NCBI GenBank assembly: GCA_002339725.1
Contig: DDKN01000077.1
Location: 58,957 to 122,956, forward strand
Direction of reading: 5' to 3'
From: Thiobacillus sp. UBA2597
GTDB lineage: Bacteria > Pseudomonadota > Gammaproteobacteria > Burkholderiales > Thiobacillaceae
Length of the DNA stretch: 64,000 nt
The position numbers and the translations under genes were made by a program. Positions within the stretch are counted from its first letter, which is position 1, and each line of letters starts with the position of its first letter. Below are positions 31,025 to 40,256 of this stretch, one piece after another. A model generated the notes under the pieces. It was not told the origin of the DNA. It made no database searches and worked only from the letters and a program-made list of their open reading frames with translations.

Positions 31025-32487
31025 TTGAACAGACGGCGGCGCCGCGGCGGCAGGGCGGCGGCCAGCAGCCCGAGCAGGGCGAGCATGACCGCCGCTGTAT
31101 TGCCGAAGCGGGCATAGGGCGTGAGCCCCTGGTGCCCCTGGCTCTGGCCATGCAGCACGCCCTGGACGAAGGGTTCGAGCTGCGCCGTGATGCGGCCTTT
31201 GGCGTCGATGATGGCGGTGATGCCGGTATTGTTGGCGCGCAGCATGGGCCGGCCGGTCTCCAGCGCGCGCATCTGGGCGATCTGCAGATGCTGCCAGGGC
31301 GAGAAGGAGTCGCCGAACCAGGCATCGTTGCTGACGTTGACCAGCACCGTGGCGGCGGGCAGGGCGCGGATGATCTCCTCGCCGAAGGCGTCCTCGTAGC
31401 AGATGTTGACCGCCACCTGCTGGCCGGCCACGGCCAGGGGCGGCTGCACCTCGTCGCCGCGCGCGAAATCGGACAAGGGAATGTGCAGGTAATCGACGAT
31501 CCAGCCAAAGCCCCAGGGCACGAACTCGCCGAAGGGCACCAGGTGCTGCTTGCGGTAGGTCTGGCTGGGCGAGACGCCGAGCGAAATCACGCTGTTGAAA
31601 TAGCGGCCGTCGGACAGGCGCTCGGGCACGCCGAGCAGCAGGTCGCCGCCCGTGCGGCGGGCATGGTCCGCCAGCAACTCCAGATAGTCCGGCGGCGTCT
31701 GGTCGAGGAACATGGGCAGGGCGGTTTCCGGCAACACGATCAGCCTGGCGCGGCTGGAGCGGGTCAGATGCAGATAATCCTGCAAGGTCCGCAGCGCCTG
31801 CTCCGGGCGGAACTTCAGTGACTGCGCCACGTTGCCCTGCAACAGGCTGACCGTGAATGGCGTGCCGACCGGCCGGGTCCACTCGATTTGCTGCAAACCC
31901 CAGCCGCCCAGCCAGAGCGCGAGCACGAGCGGCAGCCATCGGCGCAGGGCCAGGGTCGCCGCGCTGAGCGCCACCAGGCCGGACACACCGTAGACCCCGA
32001 GCACGGGGGCATAGCCGGCCAGGGGGCTGACCGGCACCTGGGAATAGCCCAGGGCGAGCCAGGGAAAGCCGGTGAACAGCCAGCCGCGCAACCACTCGCT
32101 CAGCAGCCACAACCCCGGCGCGACAGCGAGCGCCCGCCAGCGCTGCAGGCCACCCAGACGCGCGGTCAGCGCCAGGGCGGCGGCCGGAAACAGGGCGAGG
32201 AAGGCGCAGAACAGGATGGTCGCCACCACGGCGAGCGGCATGGGCATCATGCCGAAGTCGTGCAGGCTGACGTATACCCAGGACACGCCGCCACCGAAAA
32301 AACCCAGACCAAAAGCGAAGCCCTTCCAGGCCGCCACACGCACCGCATCGGTGCGCACGCTGTAATAGAGTGCGGCCAATGCGAGGATGGGCACGGGAAA
32401 CCAGCCCCAGGGCGCGAAGCCCGCCACCGACAAGGCCCCCAGCGCCGCCGGCAGGATCAAAATTTTGAATGCGGGAACGCGCGGCAC
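31021..32487 (-). CDS. lnt: Apolipoprotein N-acyltransferase
   Basis: Adds the third acyl chain to the N-terminal Cys of lipoproteins in the inner membrane. Six or more N-terminal hydrophobic segments are followed by a periplasmic nitrilase-type domain. The catalytic Glu-Lys-Cys triad is visible at E254 (IVLPETALPMF), K313 (TYRKQHLVPFGEFVP) and C363 (VNICYEDAFGEE). GTG at 32487 gives 488 residues, close to the family norm. Longer readings upstream would cover the divergent dusB promoter and are not convincing. It shares a 103-bp divergent region with dusB and overlaps senB. Confidence 0.94.
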   Translation of the reverse strand: MPRVPAFKILILPAALGALSVAGFAPWGWFPVPILALAALYYSVRTDAVRVAAWKGFAFGLGFFGGGVSWVYVSLHDFGMMPMPLAVVATILFCAFLALFPAAALALTARLGGLQRWRALAVAPGLWLLSEWLRGWLFTGFPWLALGYSQVPVSPLAGYAPVLGVYGVSGLVALSAATLALRRWLPLVLALWLGGWGLQQIEWTRPVGTPFTVSLLQGNVAQSLKFRPEQALRTLQDYLHLTRSSRARLIVLPETALPMFLDQTPPDYLELLADHARRTGGDLLLGVPERLSDGRYFNSVISLGVSPSQTYRKQHLVPFGEFVPWGFGWIVDYLHIPLSDFARGDEVQPPLAVAGQQVAVNICYEDAFGEEIIRALPAATVLVNVSNDAWFGDSFSPWQHLQIAQMRALETGRPMLRANNTGITAIIDAKGRITAQLEPFVQGVLHGQSQGHQGLTPYARFGNTAAVMLALLGLLAAALPPRRRRLFK

Positions 32488-32590
32488 GATTCTTGTATGT
32501 GTTTTGATCGTGATTAAAAGAGATGCAAGTGTAAGTCTTTCGGGTACAATTCGTCCCCCTTCCGCAAACCGTTCCGACAGAAAAATTTCG

Positions 32591-33616
32591 ATGCGCATCG
32601 GACCTCATCAGCTCAGGAACAACCTGGTCGTCGCGCCCATGGCCGGCGTGACCGACCGGCCGTTCCGCCAGCTGTGCAAGCGGCTGGGCGCCGGCATGGC
32701 GGTGAGCGAGATGGTGACCTCGAATTCGCTGCTGTACGGTTCGGCCAAGACCCAGCGCCGCGCCAACCACGAGGGCGAGGTGGCGCCGGTCTCGGTGCAG
32801 ATCGCCGGCGCCGATCCCGGGATGATGGCCCAGGCCGCGCGCTACAACGTCGAGCGCGGTGCCCAGATCATCGACATCAACATGGGTTGCCCAGCCAAGA
32901 AGGTGTGCAACGTCATGGCCGGTTCCGCCCTGCTGCAGGACGAGCCGCTGGTCGGCCGCATCCTCGAGGCCGTGGTGCGTGCCGTGCCCGAGGTGCCGGT
33001 GACCCTGAAGATCCGCACCGGCTGGGACAGGAGCCACCGCAACGCGCTCAACATCCTGCGCATCGCCCAGGAGGCGGGCATTCAGGCCCTGGCCATCCAC
33101 GGCCGCACCCGCGCCTGCGGTTATACGGGCGAGGCGGAATACGACACCATCCGCGCGGTGAAGGCCGAGGCGCACATTCCGATCATCGCCAACGGCGACA
33201 TCACGACACCGGAAAAGGCGAAGCAGGTGCTCGACTACACCGGTGCCGACGGCGTGATGATCGGCCGCGCCGCCCAGGGCCGGCCCTGGATCTTCCGCGA
33301 GATCGAGCATTACCTGAAGACCGGCGAGCACCTGCCGGCGCCCGAGGTCTCTGAGATTCACCAGCTGCTGCTCGAACATCTGGACGCGCTGTACCGCTTC
33401 TATGGCGAGCTGACCGGCCTGCGCATGGCGCGCAAGCACATCGCCTGGTACACCAAGGGCCTGGCCGACTCGGCCAGCTTCCGCCACGCCATGAACCAAC
33501 TGGAGTCCACCCACGCCCAGGTCGCGGCGGTGAACGACTTCTTCCAGCGCACGGCCGAGCGCGGCCGCCGCCTGGTCTATTTGCAAACGCCAGCCGCCGA
33601 ACTCGAAGCGGCCTGA
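32591..33616 (+). CDS. dusB: tRNA-dihydrouridine synthase B
   Basis: An FMN enzyme that reduces uridine 17 of tRNA to dihydrouridine. APMAGVTDRPFRQLCKRLGAGMAVSEM, VQIAGADPGMMAQAARY, IDINMGCPAKKVC (catalytic Cys in the NMGCPA motif), IHGRTRACGYTG and IIANGDITTPEKA are all present. The length is 341 residues, with an ATG at 32591. A TACAAT -10-like box lies at about 32556-32561 upstream. It is followed by fis after 20 bases, the dusB-fis operon known from enterobacteria. Confidence 0.96.
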   Translation: MRIGPHQLRNNLVVAPMAGVTDRPFRQLCKRLGAGMAVSEMVTSNSLLYGSAKTQRRANHEGEVAPVSVQIAGADPGMMAQAARYNVERGAQIIDINMGCPAKKVCNVMAGSALLQDEPLVGRILEAVVRAVPEVPVTLKIRTGWDRSHRNALNILRIAQEAGIQALAIHGRTRACGYTGEAEYDTIRAVKAEAHIPIIANGDITTPEKAKQVLDYTGADGVMIGRAAQGRPWIFREIEHYLKTGEHLPAPEVSEIHQLLLEHLDALYRFYGELTGLRMARKHIAWYTKGLADSASFRHAMNQLESTHAQVAAVNDFFQRTAERGRRLVYLQTPAAELEAA

Positions 33617-33636
33617 AATAACGCCCGAGGGATAGG

Positions 33637-33879
33637 ATGTCTTCAAAAAACGAAAGTGAACTGGCCGCCTGCGTGCGCAAGGTGCTCAACCAATATTTCC
33701 GCGACCTGGACGGCGAGACCGCCAGCAACGTGTACGACATGGTGATCCATTGCGCCGAAAAGCCCTGCATCGAAGTGGTGCTGGCCAAGGCCGGTGGCAA
33801 CCAGAGCCGCGCCGCCGAGATGCTCGGCATCAACCGCAACACCCTGCGCAAGAAGATGCAGCAGCACAACATTAAATAA
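33637..33879 (+). CDS. fis: Fis-family nucleoid protein / transcription factor
   Basis: An 80-residue Fis-like DNA-binding protein. The C-terminal helix-turn-helix NQSRAAEMLGINRNTLRKKMQQH covers residues about 53-76, while the N-terminal helices (RKVLNQYFRDLDGETASNVYDM) are the dimerisation part. It is shorter at the N-terminus than the 98-residue E. coli Fis, as is usual in betaproteobacteria. It lies in the dusB operon, with a GAGGGATAGG ribosome region before the ATG at 33637. Confidence 0.93.
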   Translation: MSSKNESELAACVRKVLNQYFRDLDGETASNVYDMVIHCAEKPCIEVVLAKAGGNQSRAAEMLGINRNTLRKKMQQHNIK

Positions 33880-33890
33880 GCTACAGCTTT

Positions 33891-33946
33891 CAGTCGGCAG
33901 TTGGCAGCAGCGCAACCCCGACTGCCAACTGCCAACTGCAAACTGA
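33891..33946. repeat. Dispersed inverted repeat, family C copy 2
   Basis: CAGTCGGCAGTTGGCAG faces CTGCCAACTGCCAACTG, giving an imperfect hairpin in the fis-purH gap. Related units lie at 5621-5686. Because it immediately follows fis, it may separate the dusB-fis message from purH. Confidence 0.6.
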
Positions 33947-33958
33947 AGACTTGAGAAA

Positions 33959-35512
33959 ATGATCAAACGCGCCCTGCTTTCCGTTTCCGACAAGACCGGC
34001 CTCATCGACTTCGCGCGCGCCCTGCACGAACAGGGCGTCGAGCTGCTGTCGACCGGCGGCACCGCCCGCGCCATCCGTGAGGCCGGCCTGCCGGTGATCG
34101 AGGTGGCCGACTACACCGGCTTTCCCGAGATGCTCGACGGCCGGGTGAAGACCCTGCACCCCAAGATCCACGGCGGCATCCTCGGCCGGCGCGACCTGCC
34201 CGAGCACGTGGCGGCGATGAAGCGCAACAACATCGGCAACATCGACCTGGTCTGCGTCAATCTCTATCCCTTCGTCGAGACGGTGAGCAAGCCCGGCTGC
34301 ACCCTGGAGGACGCGATCGAGAACATCGACATCGGCGGCCCGGCCATGGTGCGCTCGGCCGCCAAGAACCACGCCTTCGTCACCATCGTCACCGACCCGG
34401 CCGACTATGCCGTGGTCATCGCTGAAATGAAGGCGGGCGGCGGTGCGGTGTCCGACGCCACCCGTTTCTCCCTGGCGATCAAGGCCTTCGAGCACACCGC
34501 CGCCTATGACGGGGCGATCGCCAATCACTTCGGCAGGCTGGTCGAGCAATCCGAATTCCCGCGCACCATCAACCTGCAGTTCAGGAAGGCGCAGGGCATG
34601 CGTTACGGCGAAAACCCGCACCAGAACGCCGCCTTCTATGTCGAGGCCGGCAGCCGCGAGGCCAGCATCGCCACCGCGCGCCAGCTGCAGGGCAAGGAGC
34701 TGTCCTACAACAACATCGGCGATGCCGATGCCGCGCTGGAATGCGTCAAGCAGTTCGCCGAGGCGCCGGCCTGCGTCATCGTCAAGCACGCCAACCCCTG
34801 CGGTGTTGCCTACGGATCGAGCCTGCTCGAGGCCTACGACCGCGCCTATCAGACCGACCCCGAGTCGGCCTTCGGCGGCATCATCGCCTTCAACGGCGAG
34901 CTTGACGCCGAGACTATGAAGACCATCGTCGAGCGCCAGTTCGTCGAGGTCATCATCGCGCCCAGGGTTGCCGCCGCCGCGGTGGAAATCGCCGCCGCCA
35001 AGAAGAACGTGCGCGTGCTCGAATGCGGCCAGTGGCCGAGCGAGCCGGCCAAGCGCCTGGACTACAAGCGGGTCACCGGCGGCCTCCTGGTGCAGGACGC
35101 CGATCTCGCGCTCTATGACGCATTGAAGGTGGTGACCCGTCGCGCGCCGACCGAACAGGAAATGGCCGACCTGCTGTTCGCCTGGCGCGTGGCCAAGTTC
35201 GTCAAATCCAACGCGATCGTTTATGCCAAGGACAAGATGACCATCGGGGTGGGCGCCGGCCAGATGAGCCGGGTCAACTCCGCCCGCATCGCCGCGATCA
35301 AGGCCGAGCACGCCGGCCTGGTGGTCGAAGGCTCGGTGATGGCCTCGGACGCCTTCTTCCCCTTCCGCGACGGCATCGACCAGGCCGCCGCCGCCGGCAT
35401 CAAGGCGGTGATCCAGCCCGGCGGCTCGATGCGCGACGAGGAGGTGATCGCCGCGGCGGATGCACACGGCATGGCCATGGTCTTCACCGGCATGCGTCAT
35501 TTCCGGCACTGA
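33959..35512 (+). CDS. purH: Bifunctional AICAR formyltransferase / IMP cyclohydrolase
   Basis: Performs the last two steps of IMP synthesis. The N-terminal MGS-like cyclohydrolase domain (about 1-190) begins [20 protein letters not shown] and has [16 protein letters not shown] and [16 protein letters not shown]. The C-terminal formyltransferase has [13 protein letters not shown], the substrate-binding [36 protein letters not shown], and [15 protein letters not shown]. The 517-residue length is normal. The ATG at 33959 follows a repeat-bearing gap after fis. It is followed by purD after 102 bases that carry a family B hairpin. Confidence 0.97.
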   Translation: MIKRALLSVSDKTGLIDFARALHEQGVELLSTGGTARAIREAGLPVIEVADYTGFPEMLDGRVKTLHPKIHGGILGRRDLPEHVAAMKRNNIGNIDLVCVNLYPFVETVSKPGCTLEDAIENIDIGGPAMVRSAAKNHAFVTIVTDPADYAVVIAEMKAGGGAVSDATRFSLAIKAFEHTAAYDGAIANHFGRLVEQSEFPRTINLQFRKAQGMRYGENPHQNAAFYVEAGSREASIATARQLQGKELSYNNIGDADAALECVKQFAEAPACVIVKHANPCGVAYGSSLLEAYDRAYQTDPESAFGGIIAFNGELDAETMKTIVERQFVEVIIAPRVAAAAVEIAAAKKNVRVLECGQWPSEPAKRLDYKRVTGGLLVQDADLALYDALKVVTRRAPTEQEMADLLFAWRVAKFVKSNAIVYAKDKMTIGVGAGQMSRVNSARIAAIKAEHAGLVVEGSVMASDAFFPFRDGIDQAAAAGIKAVIQPGGSMRDEEVIAAADAHGMAMVFTGMRHFRH

Positions 35513-35525
35513 TTTTTGAAAATGC

Positions 35526-35612
35526 ATTAACCGCAACGGCGCGAAGGGCACAAAGAACCATCAAAAATCTTTGTGTGCCTTTGCGTTCTTTGCGTTCTTC
35601 GCGGTGAGATTA
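35526..35612. repeat. Dispersed inverted repeat, family B copy 2 (purH-purD gap)
   Basis: An imperfect hairpin of repeated GCGAAGG/CACAAAG units on the left and CTTTGTG/CCTTTGCG/CTTCGCGG on the right, around a short loop CCATCAAAAA. It fills nearly all of the purH-purD spacer and ends just before the purD ribosome site, so folding may affect purD translation. Confidence 0.65.
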
Positions 35613-35614
35613 AA

Positions 35615-36889
35615 ATGAAAGTACTTGTCATCGGTTCCGGCGGGCGCGAGCACGCCCTGGCCTGGCGCCTGAAGCAAAGCCCGCGCGTGCAAAAGGTCTA
35701 TGTCGCGCCGGGCAACGGCGGCACCGCCCTCGAGGACGGCGTCGAGAATCTCGCGCTCACCGAGTTCGACGCCCTGATCGATTTCTGCCGCAAGGAAGAC
35801 ATCGCCTTCACCGTGGTCGGCCCCGAGGCGCCGCTGGCGGCCGGCATCGTCGATGCCTTCCGCGCCCAGGGCCTCAGTATCTTCGGCCCGACCCGGGCCG
35901 CCGCCCAGCTGGAGGCCTCGAAGGACTTCGCCAAGGCCTTCATGGTCCGGCACAACATTCCGACTGCCGCCTACGCCACCTTCAGCGACGCCGCTGAAGC
36001 GCACGCCTACCTCGAGCGCCAGGGCGCGCCCATCGTGATCAAGGCCGACGGGCTGGCCGCCGGCAAGGGCGTGGTGGTGGCGCAGACCCTGGACGAGGCC
36101 CATGCCGCGGTCGACGCCATGTTGGCCGGCAACAGCCTGGGCGAGGCCGGCCACCGCGTGGTGATCGAGGAATGCCTGCAGGGCGAGGAGGCCAGCTTCA
36201 TCGTGATGGTCGACGGCGAGCATGTCCTGCCGCTCGCCACCAGCCAGGACCACAAGCGGCTGCTCGACAATGACCAGGGCCCCAACACCGGTGGCATGGG
36301 CGCCTATTCGCCCGCCCCCATCGTTTCGCCCGAGCTGCATGCCCGGGTGCTGCGCGAGGTGATCCGGCCGGTGGTTGCCGGCATGAAGGCCGAGGGCCAG
36401 GTCTTCACCGGCTTTCTCTATGCCGGCCTGATGATCGACGCGCAGGGCACGCCCAAGGTGCTGGAGTTCAACTGCCGCATGGGCGACCCGGAGACCCAGC
36501 CGATCATGATGCGGCTGAAGACCGATTTCACCCTGATCCTGGAGGCCGCCCTCGACGGCCGGCTCGACCAGGTCGAGGCCGAATGGGACCGCCGCTACGC
36601 CCTGGGCGTGGTGCTGGCCGCCGCCGGCTACCCCGACAACCCGAGGAAGGGCGATGTCATCGACGGCCTGCCGCCCGCAGGCGCGGACTACCACGTGTTC
36701 CACGCCGGCACCGCGCTCAAGGACAACAGGCTGGTCACCAGCGGCGGCCGCGTGCTCTGCGTCACCGCCCTGGGCGACACCGTGCGTCAGGCGCAGATGC
36801 GCGCCTACGAGATCGCCAAGCAGATCCGCTTCGACGGCTGCCAGATGCGGTACGACATCGGCCACCGCGCCATCCACCGCAAAAAGTGA
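35615..36889 (+). CDS. purD: Phosphoribosylamine-glycine ligase (GAR synthetase)
   Basis: ATP-grasp enzyme that makes GAR in purine synthesis. It shows KVLVIGSGGREHALAWRL at the N-terminus, VGPEAPLAAGIVDAF, the ATP-grasp segment VIKADGLAAGKGVVVAQT near residue 145, EECLQGEEASFIVMVDG, QDHKRLLDNDQGPNTGGMGAYSP, and EFNCRMGDPETQPIM with the metal ligands. The ATG at 35615 gives 424 residues, the usual length. It is likely in one operon with purH. Confidence 0.97.
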   Translation: MKVLVIGSGGREHALAWRLKQSPRVQKVYVAPGNGGTALEDGVENLALTEFDALIDFCRKEDIAFTVVGPEAPLAAGIVDAFRAQGLSIFGPTRAAAQLEASKDFAKAFMVRHNIPTAAYATFSDAAEAHAYLERQGAPIVIKADGLAAGKGVVVAQTLDEAHAAVDAMLAGNSLGEAGHRVVIEECLQGEEASFIVMVDGEHVLPLATSQDHKRLLDNDQGPNTGGMGAYSPAPIVSPELHARVLREVIRPVVAGMKAEGQVFTGFLYAGLMIDAQGTPKVLEFNCRMGDPETQPIMMRLKTDFTLILEAALDGRLDQVEAEWDRRYALGVVLAAAGYPDNPRKGDVIDGLPPAGADYHVFHAGTALKDNRLVTSGGRVLCVTALGDTVRQAQMRAYEIAKQIRFDGCQMRYDIGHRAIHRKK

Positions 36890-36895
36890 ATTTTT

Positions 36896-36963
36896 ACCGC
36901 GCAGGCCGCCAGGGGCACAAAGAAACCCTGTTCTTTGCGCACCTTTGCGACCTTGGCGGTGAA
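36896..36963. repeat. Dispersed inverted repeat, family B copy 3 (after purD)
   Basis: ACCGCGCAGG...CACAAAGAAA on the left faces TTCTTTGCG...CTTGGCGGT on the right. It lies just after the purD stop and before the convergent TonB receptor gene, where it may end or stabilise the pur message. No T run follows directly. Confidence 0.6.
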
Positions 36964-37062
36964 ATCTTTTTTGCCAGCTAAAACCAGCGGTGACACCGCT
37001 GCCTGACAGCGCCGCCGGCCGTCGAGCATCATCGACCCGGCCAGCGGCGGCGTGCTGCGCGC

Positions 37063-39123
37063 TTAATACTGATAGCTCAGCTTGGCCCAGACGAAGCGGC
37101 CGGGCTCGTTGACCCGGGTGTTGGTGCCGGCCTCGAAGCTGTTGTCGCGCGCCAGGTGCTCGGCGTAGTTCTTGTCGAACACGTTGTCGATGCCGGCCGT
37201 GAACAACAAGCCCTTGCCCGCCTGGTAGGCGGCGTTGAGCGCGAGCGTGGCAAAACCCGCGGTGCGGCCATAATCCTGGCCGACGATGTTGCCGTAGTTG
37301 AGGTCGTAGCGATCCTGCTCCGCCACCAGGCGCAACACGCCGCCCAGGGTCCAGGCCCCGGTGCGGTAGTCGAGGCCGAGCCGGCCTTCCAGCGGCGGGG
37401 TTTGGGCCAGCGGCACGTCGTAGCTGTCGTTGTCGCCGCGCACCCAGGCCAGACTGCCACGCAGGGTCCAGGCCGGGGCGAAACGCCAGGCGAGGTCCGC
37501 CTCGCCGCCGTAGCGGGTGGCGTCGATGTTGCCGCTGCAATTGTATTTGCCCATGGTCAGTGGCCCGCAGTTCATCACCCGGCCGCTCGCGCTCGGCAGC
37601 GTGGCGCCCGAGTATGTCAGGATGTAATCGCTCACCTTGCTGTAGAACACGGAAACGGATGCGCTCAGCCCCGCCGTCTTCCACATCAGACCCGCATCGA
37701 GCTGGGTGTTTTTCTCCGGCTTGAGCTGGCCGCTGGCGAGGATGCCGTTGTAGGTCGTGGCCTCCCAGTAATCCATCGGTCGCTCGCTGTAGCCCAGACC
37801 GGCGAAGGCCGTGAGTGGCCGGCCGGCCAGATCCTGCTCATAGCGCAAAAAGCCGCTCGTCAGGGTCTCGCTGGCCCCGGCCAGATAGGTGCTGGCATAG
37901 GTGCTGTACTGGTAGCGGTCGGCCGACCAGTCATCGAGGCGCAGACCGCCGATCAGGCGCTGGTTGTCGGCCATGGTGTGACGAATCTCGCCGTACAGGC
38001 CCCAGGTGTCGGTATCCATGTCGAGGATGCGGGGCAGGTTCTTGTAGGCATCGGCCGCTGCCGCCGTCGTCGCGTTTTCGATCTTGCGCAGCGTGTGCTC
38101 GTTGGCCTGCCAATCCACCCCCAGGGTCAGCCGAGTCTTGTCGGCCAGGGCCAGGTCAGCGCTCACGCGCGCGCTCTGGGTCTCACGGTCGGGGTTGTTG
38201 ACCTTGAAGAAATTGGGATTGATGCCGCTGGGGGGCGTGCGCAGGCTGTAGTTGTCCATCACGTGGTCGATGTAGTTGTAATTGACCTGGGCCTTCACCG
38301 CCTGCAGCAGCGGGCCGAGATGGGCCTTTTCCAGCTTCAGGCCATAGCCCTCGCGGTCGAACTTGACGCCGTCCATGCCGCGGTCGGCATAGGCCGCCTC
38401 GGCGCGACTGGCGCTGGCGGAAAACTCAACGCGGGTGTCGCGCTCGGGCCGCCAGCCGGCGCGCGCGTTCAGGCTCTGGCGCTGGTAGAAGGAATGCACG
38501 CTGCGGCCGGCGCCGTCCTCGTAGTCGTCCGATTCGGCGTGGCTCGCGCTGGCCTCGACATAGGCCTGGTCGCCCGCCGCGGCGACGTTGGCCACGGCAT
38601 CCAGCCGGCTCCAGCTGCCGGCCATGAGGCTGGCGAAGCCGGTCACGCCCGGCGCCGGCTGCGGCGTCCGCTCGAACAGCACCACGCCGGCGCTGTTGCC
38701 GTTGCCATACAGCACGGTCTGCGGGCCCTTGATTACGGTGACCTGATCGAAGGCCTCGGGGAAGACATAGGCGGTCGGCGGGTCCATGCGCATGCCGCAA
38801 CCACCGTGGAAATCGGCGCCGTCGAGCAGCACGTTCAGGCGCGAGCCGGCCAGGCCGCGCAGCACCGGATCGCCGTCGGTGCCGGCCTTGCGGATCATGG
38901 AAAAGCCGGGCACGTTCTTCAGAAAGCTGGCGCCGTCGTTGGCCGGCACCGGCTGTTGCGGTGCGCGGGGATCGAGGCTGACGGTGAGCGGTTCGGCCAT
39001 GCGCGGCGCGGTGACCACCACCTCGCCCAGCAGATTGGGCGCATCGGCCAGGGCCGGCACGGCGAGGGTGGCGAGGACGAGACAGGTGAGCGGCTGCAAA
39101 CGATGAGGGTGCATGGTCGGCAT
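37063..39123 (-). CDS. TonB-dependent copper receptor (OprC/NosA family)
   Basis: A 686-residue outer-membrane receptor. A signal peptide ends near VPALADA (about residue 27). The plug carries VPGFSMIRKAGTDGDPVLRGL, and then the segment FHGGCGMRMDPPTAYVFPE (about 106-123), whose Met/Cys-bearing GMRMDPPTAY motif is diagnostic of the OprC/NosA copper receptor group. The barrel ends in KLSYQY. It would import copper or a copper complex across the outer membrane, for example for cuproenzymes. ATG at 39123, with a second ATG three codons on. It is divergent from hemF; the TonB-like gene at 51450 could energise it. Confidence 0.87.
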   Translation of the reverse strand: MPTMHPHRLQPLTCLVLATLAVPALADAPNLLGEVVVTAPRMAEPLTVSLDPRAPQQPVPANDGASFLKNVPGFSMIRKAGTDGDPVLRGLAGSRLNVLLDGADFHGGCGMRMDPPTAYVFPEAFDQVTVIKGPQTVLYGNGNSAGVVLFERTPQPAPGVTGFASLMAGSWSRLDAVANVAAAGDQAYVEASASHAESDDYEDGAGRSVHSFYQRQSLNARAGWRPERDTRVEFSASASRAEAAYADRGMDGVKFDREGYGLKLEKAHLGPLLQAVKAQVNYNYIDHVMDNYSLRTPPSGINPNFFKVNNPDRETQSARVSADLALADKTRLTLGVDWQANEHTLRKIENATTAAAADAYKNLPRILDMDTDTWGLYGEIRHTMADNQRLIGGLRLDDWSADRYQYSTYASTYLAGASETLTSGFLRYEQDLAGRPLTAFAGLGYSERPMDYWEATTYNGILASGQLKPEKNTQLDAGLMWKTAGLSASVSVFYSKVSDYILTYSGATLPSASGRVMNCGPLTMGKYNCSGNIDATRYGGEADLAWRFAPAWTLRGSLAWVRGDNDSYDVPLAQTPPLEGRLGLDYRTGAWTLGGVLRLVAEQDRYDLNYGNIVGQDYGRTAGFATLALNAAYQAGKGLLFTAGIDNVFDKNYAEHLARDNSFEAGTNTRVNEPGRFVWAKLSYQY

Positions 39124-39254
39124 GGTGGACAGATGGGGGTTTCAAAAGGCCGCCATCTTAATTGCCGACACCGGCATCCGGAATGCGACAAATTGCCGCG
39201 CCTTCGCCGCGTCGCTGCGGTGCCGGCTGATAGAATGGCGGCATTGATCATCAG

Positions 39255-40247
39255 ATGGCCATAATGGAGACAAGCAAGGTCAAGGCGTTCCTGCTGCAAT
39301 TGCAGGAACTCATCGTCGAGCGCCTGCAACAGATCGACGGCAAACCCTTCCGCAGCGATGTCTGGACCCGGCCCGAGGGCGGCGGCGGCATCACCCGCCT
39401 GATCGAGGAAGGCAATGTGTTCGAGCGCGGCGGGGTCAATTTCTCCCACGTCATGGGGGCCAGCCTGCCGCCCTCGGCCTCGGCCCAGCGCCCGGAGCTG
39501 GCGGGCCGCCGCTATGAGGCCATGGGCGTGTCGCTGGTGCTGCATCCGCGCAATCCCTATTGCCCCACGGTGCACATGAACGTGCGCTTCTTCAACGCCG
39601 AGAAGCCGGGCGCCGAGCCGGTCTGGTGGTTCGGCGGCGGCATGGATCTGACGCCCTACTACGGCTTCGAGGAAGACGCGGTGCATTTCCACCGCACCTG
39701 CCGCAAGGCGCTGGCGCCGTTCGGCGCCGGCTATCACCCGAAGTTCAAACAGTGGTGCGACGACTATTTCTACCTCAAGCACCGCCAGGAGCCGCGCGGG
39801 GTGGGCGGCATCTTCTTCGACGATCTCAATGCGGCTTCGGCCCTCACCCTTAACCCTCTCCCGCAAGCGGGAGAGCCCCCTGCAGGGCATAACGGGAACG
39901 CGGAGGCGTTCCACCACTGCTTCAACCTGACCGAATCAGTGGGCGATCATTTCCTGCCGGCCTATGTGCCCATCCTCGAGCGCCGGGTGGACACGCCCTA
40001 CGGCGAGCGCGAGCGCGACTTCCAGGCCTACCGGCGCGGCCGCTATGTCGAGTTCAATCTGGTGTACGACCGCGGCACCCTGTTCGGCCTGCAATCGGGC
40101 GGCCGCACCGAATCGATCCTGATGTCGCTGCCACCCGTCGTGAAATGGCGCTATGACTGGGCGCCCGCCCCGGGCAGCCCGGAGGCCCGGCTGTACGAGG
40201 TCTTTCTGCAGCCGCGCGATTGGGCGGATGCCGTGCTTGAAGGCTGA
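39255..40247 (+). CDS. hemF: Coproporphyrinogen III oxidase, aerobic, with in-frame repeat insertion
   Basis: Oxygen-dependent decarboxylation of coproporphyrinogen III to protoporphyrinogen IX in haem synthesis. The core is complete: [24 protein letters not shown] region (here [21 protein letters not shown]), [64 protein letters not shown] and [16 protein letters not shown]. At 330 residues it is some 30 longer than E. coli HemF. The excess is mostly residues about 194-217 ([20 protein letters not shown]), which are encoded by a palindromic family A repeat. They fall between FFDDLN and the next helix, away from the active-site blocks, so the protein may be active. Confidence 0.95.
   Translation: MAIMETSKVKAFLLQLQELIVERLQQIDGKPFRSDVWTRPEGGGGITRLIEEGNVFERGGVNFSHVMGASLPPSASAQRPELAGRRYEAMGVSLVLHPRNPYCPTVHMNVRFFNAEKPGAEPVWWFGGGMDLTPYYGFEEDAVHFHRTCRKALAPFGAGYHPKFKQWCDDYFYLKHRQEPRGVGGIFFDDLNAASALTLNPLPQAGEPPAGHNGNAEAFHHCFNLTESVGDHFLPAYVPILERRVDTPYGERERDFQAYRRGRYVEFNLVYDRGTLFGLQSGGRTESILMSLPPVVKWRYDWAPAPGSPEARLYEVFLQPRDWADAVLEG
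39840..39895. repeat. Palindromic repeat, family A copy 3, inside hemF
   Basis: CCTCACCCTTAACCCTCTCCCGC, loop AA, then GCGGGAGAG and a second stem CCCTGCAGGG: the same hairpin family as at 4613 and within bioA. It is entirely in the coding region and does not shift the frame. Confidence 0.78.
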
Positions 40248-40256
40248 TCAGACCGC

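Noticed and set aside
28998..31508. An apparent 836-residue fusion ending in SelD
   Set aside because: The part before the selD ATG at 30071 is out of frame with senB and lnt, which show clear family motifs in another frame. The open frame is a by-product of GC content.
30068..33646. A 1192-residue open frame covering senB, lnt and dusB
   Set aside because: Only its last 318 residues are SenB. The rest runs in the wrong frame or strand over lnt and dusB.
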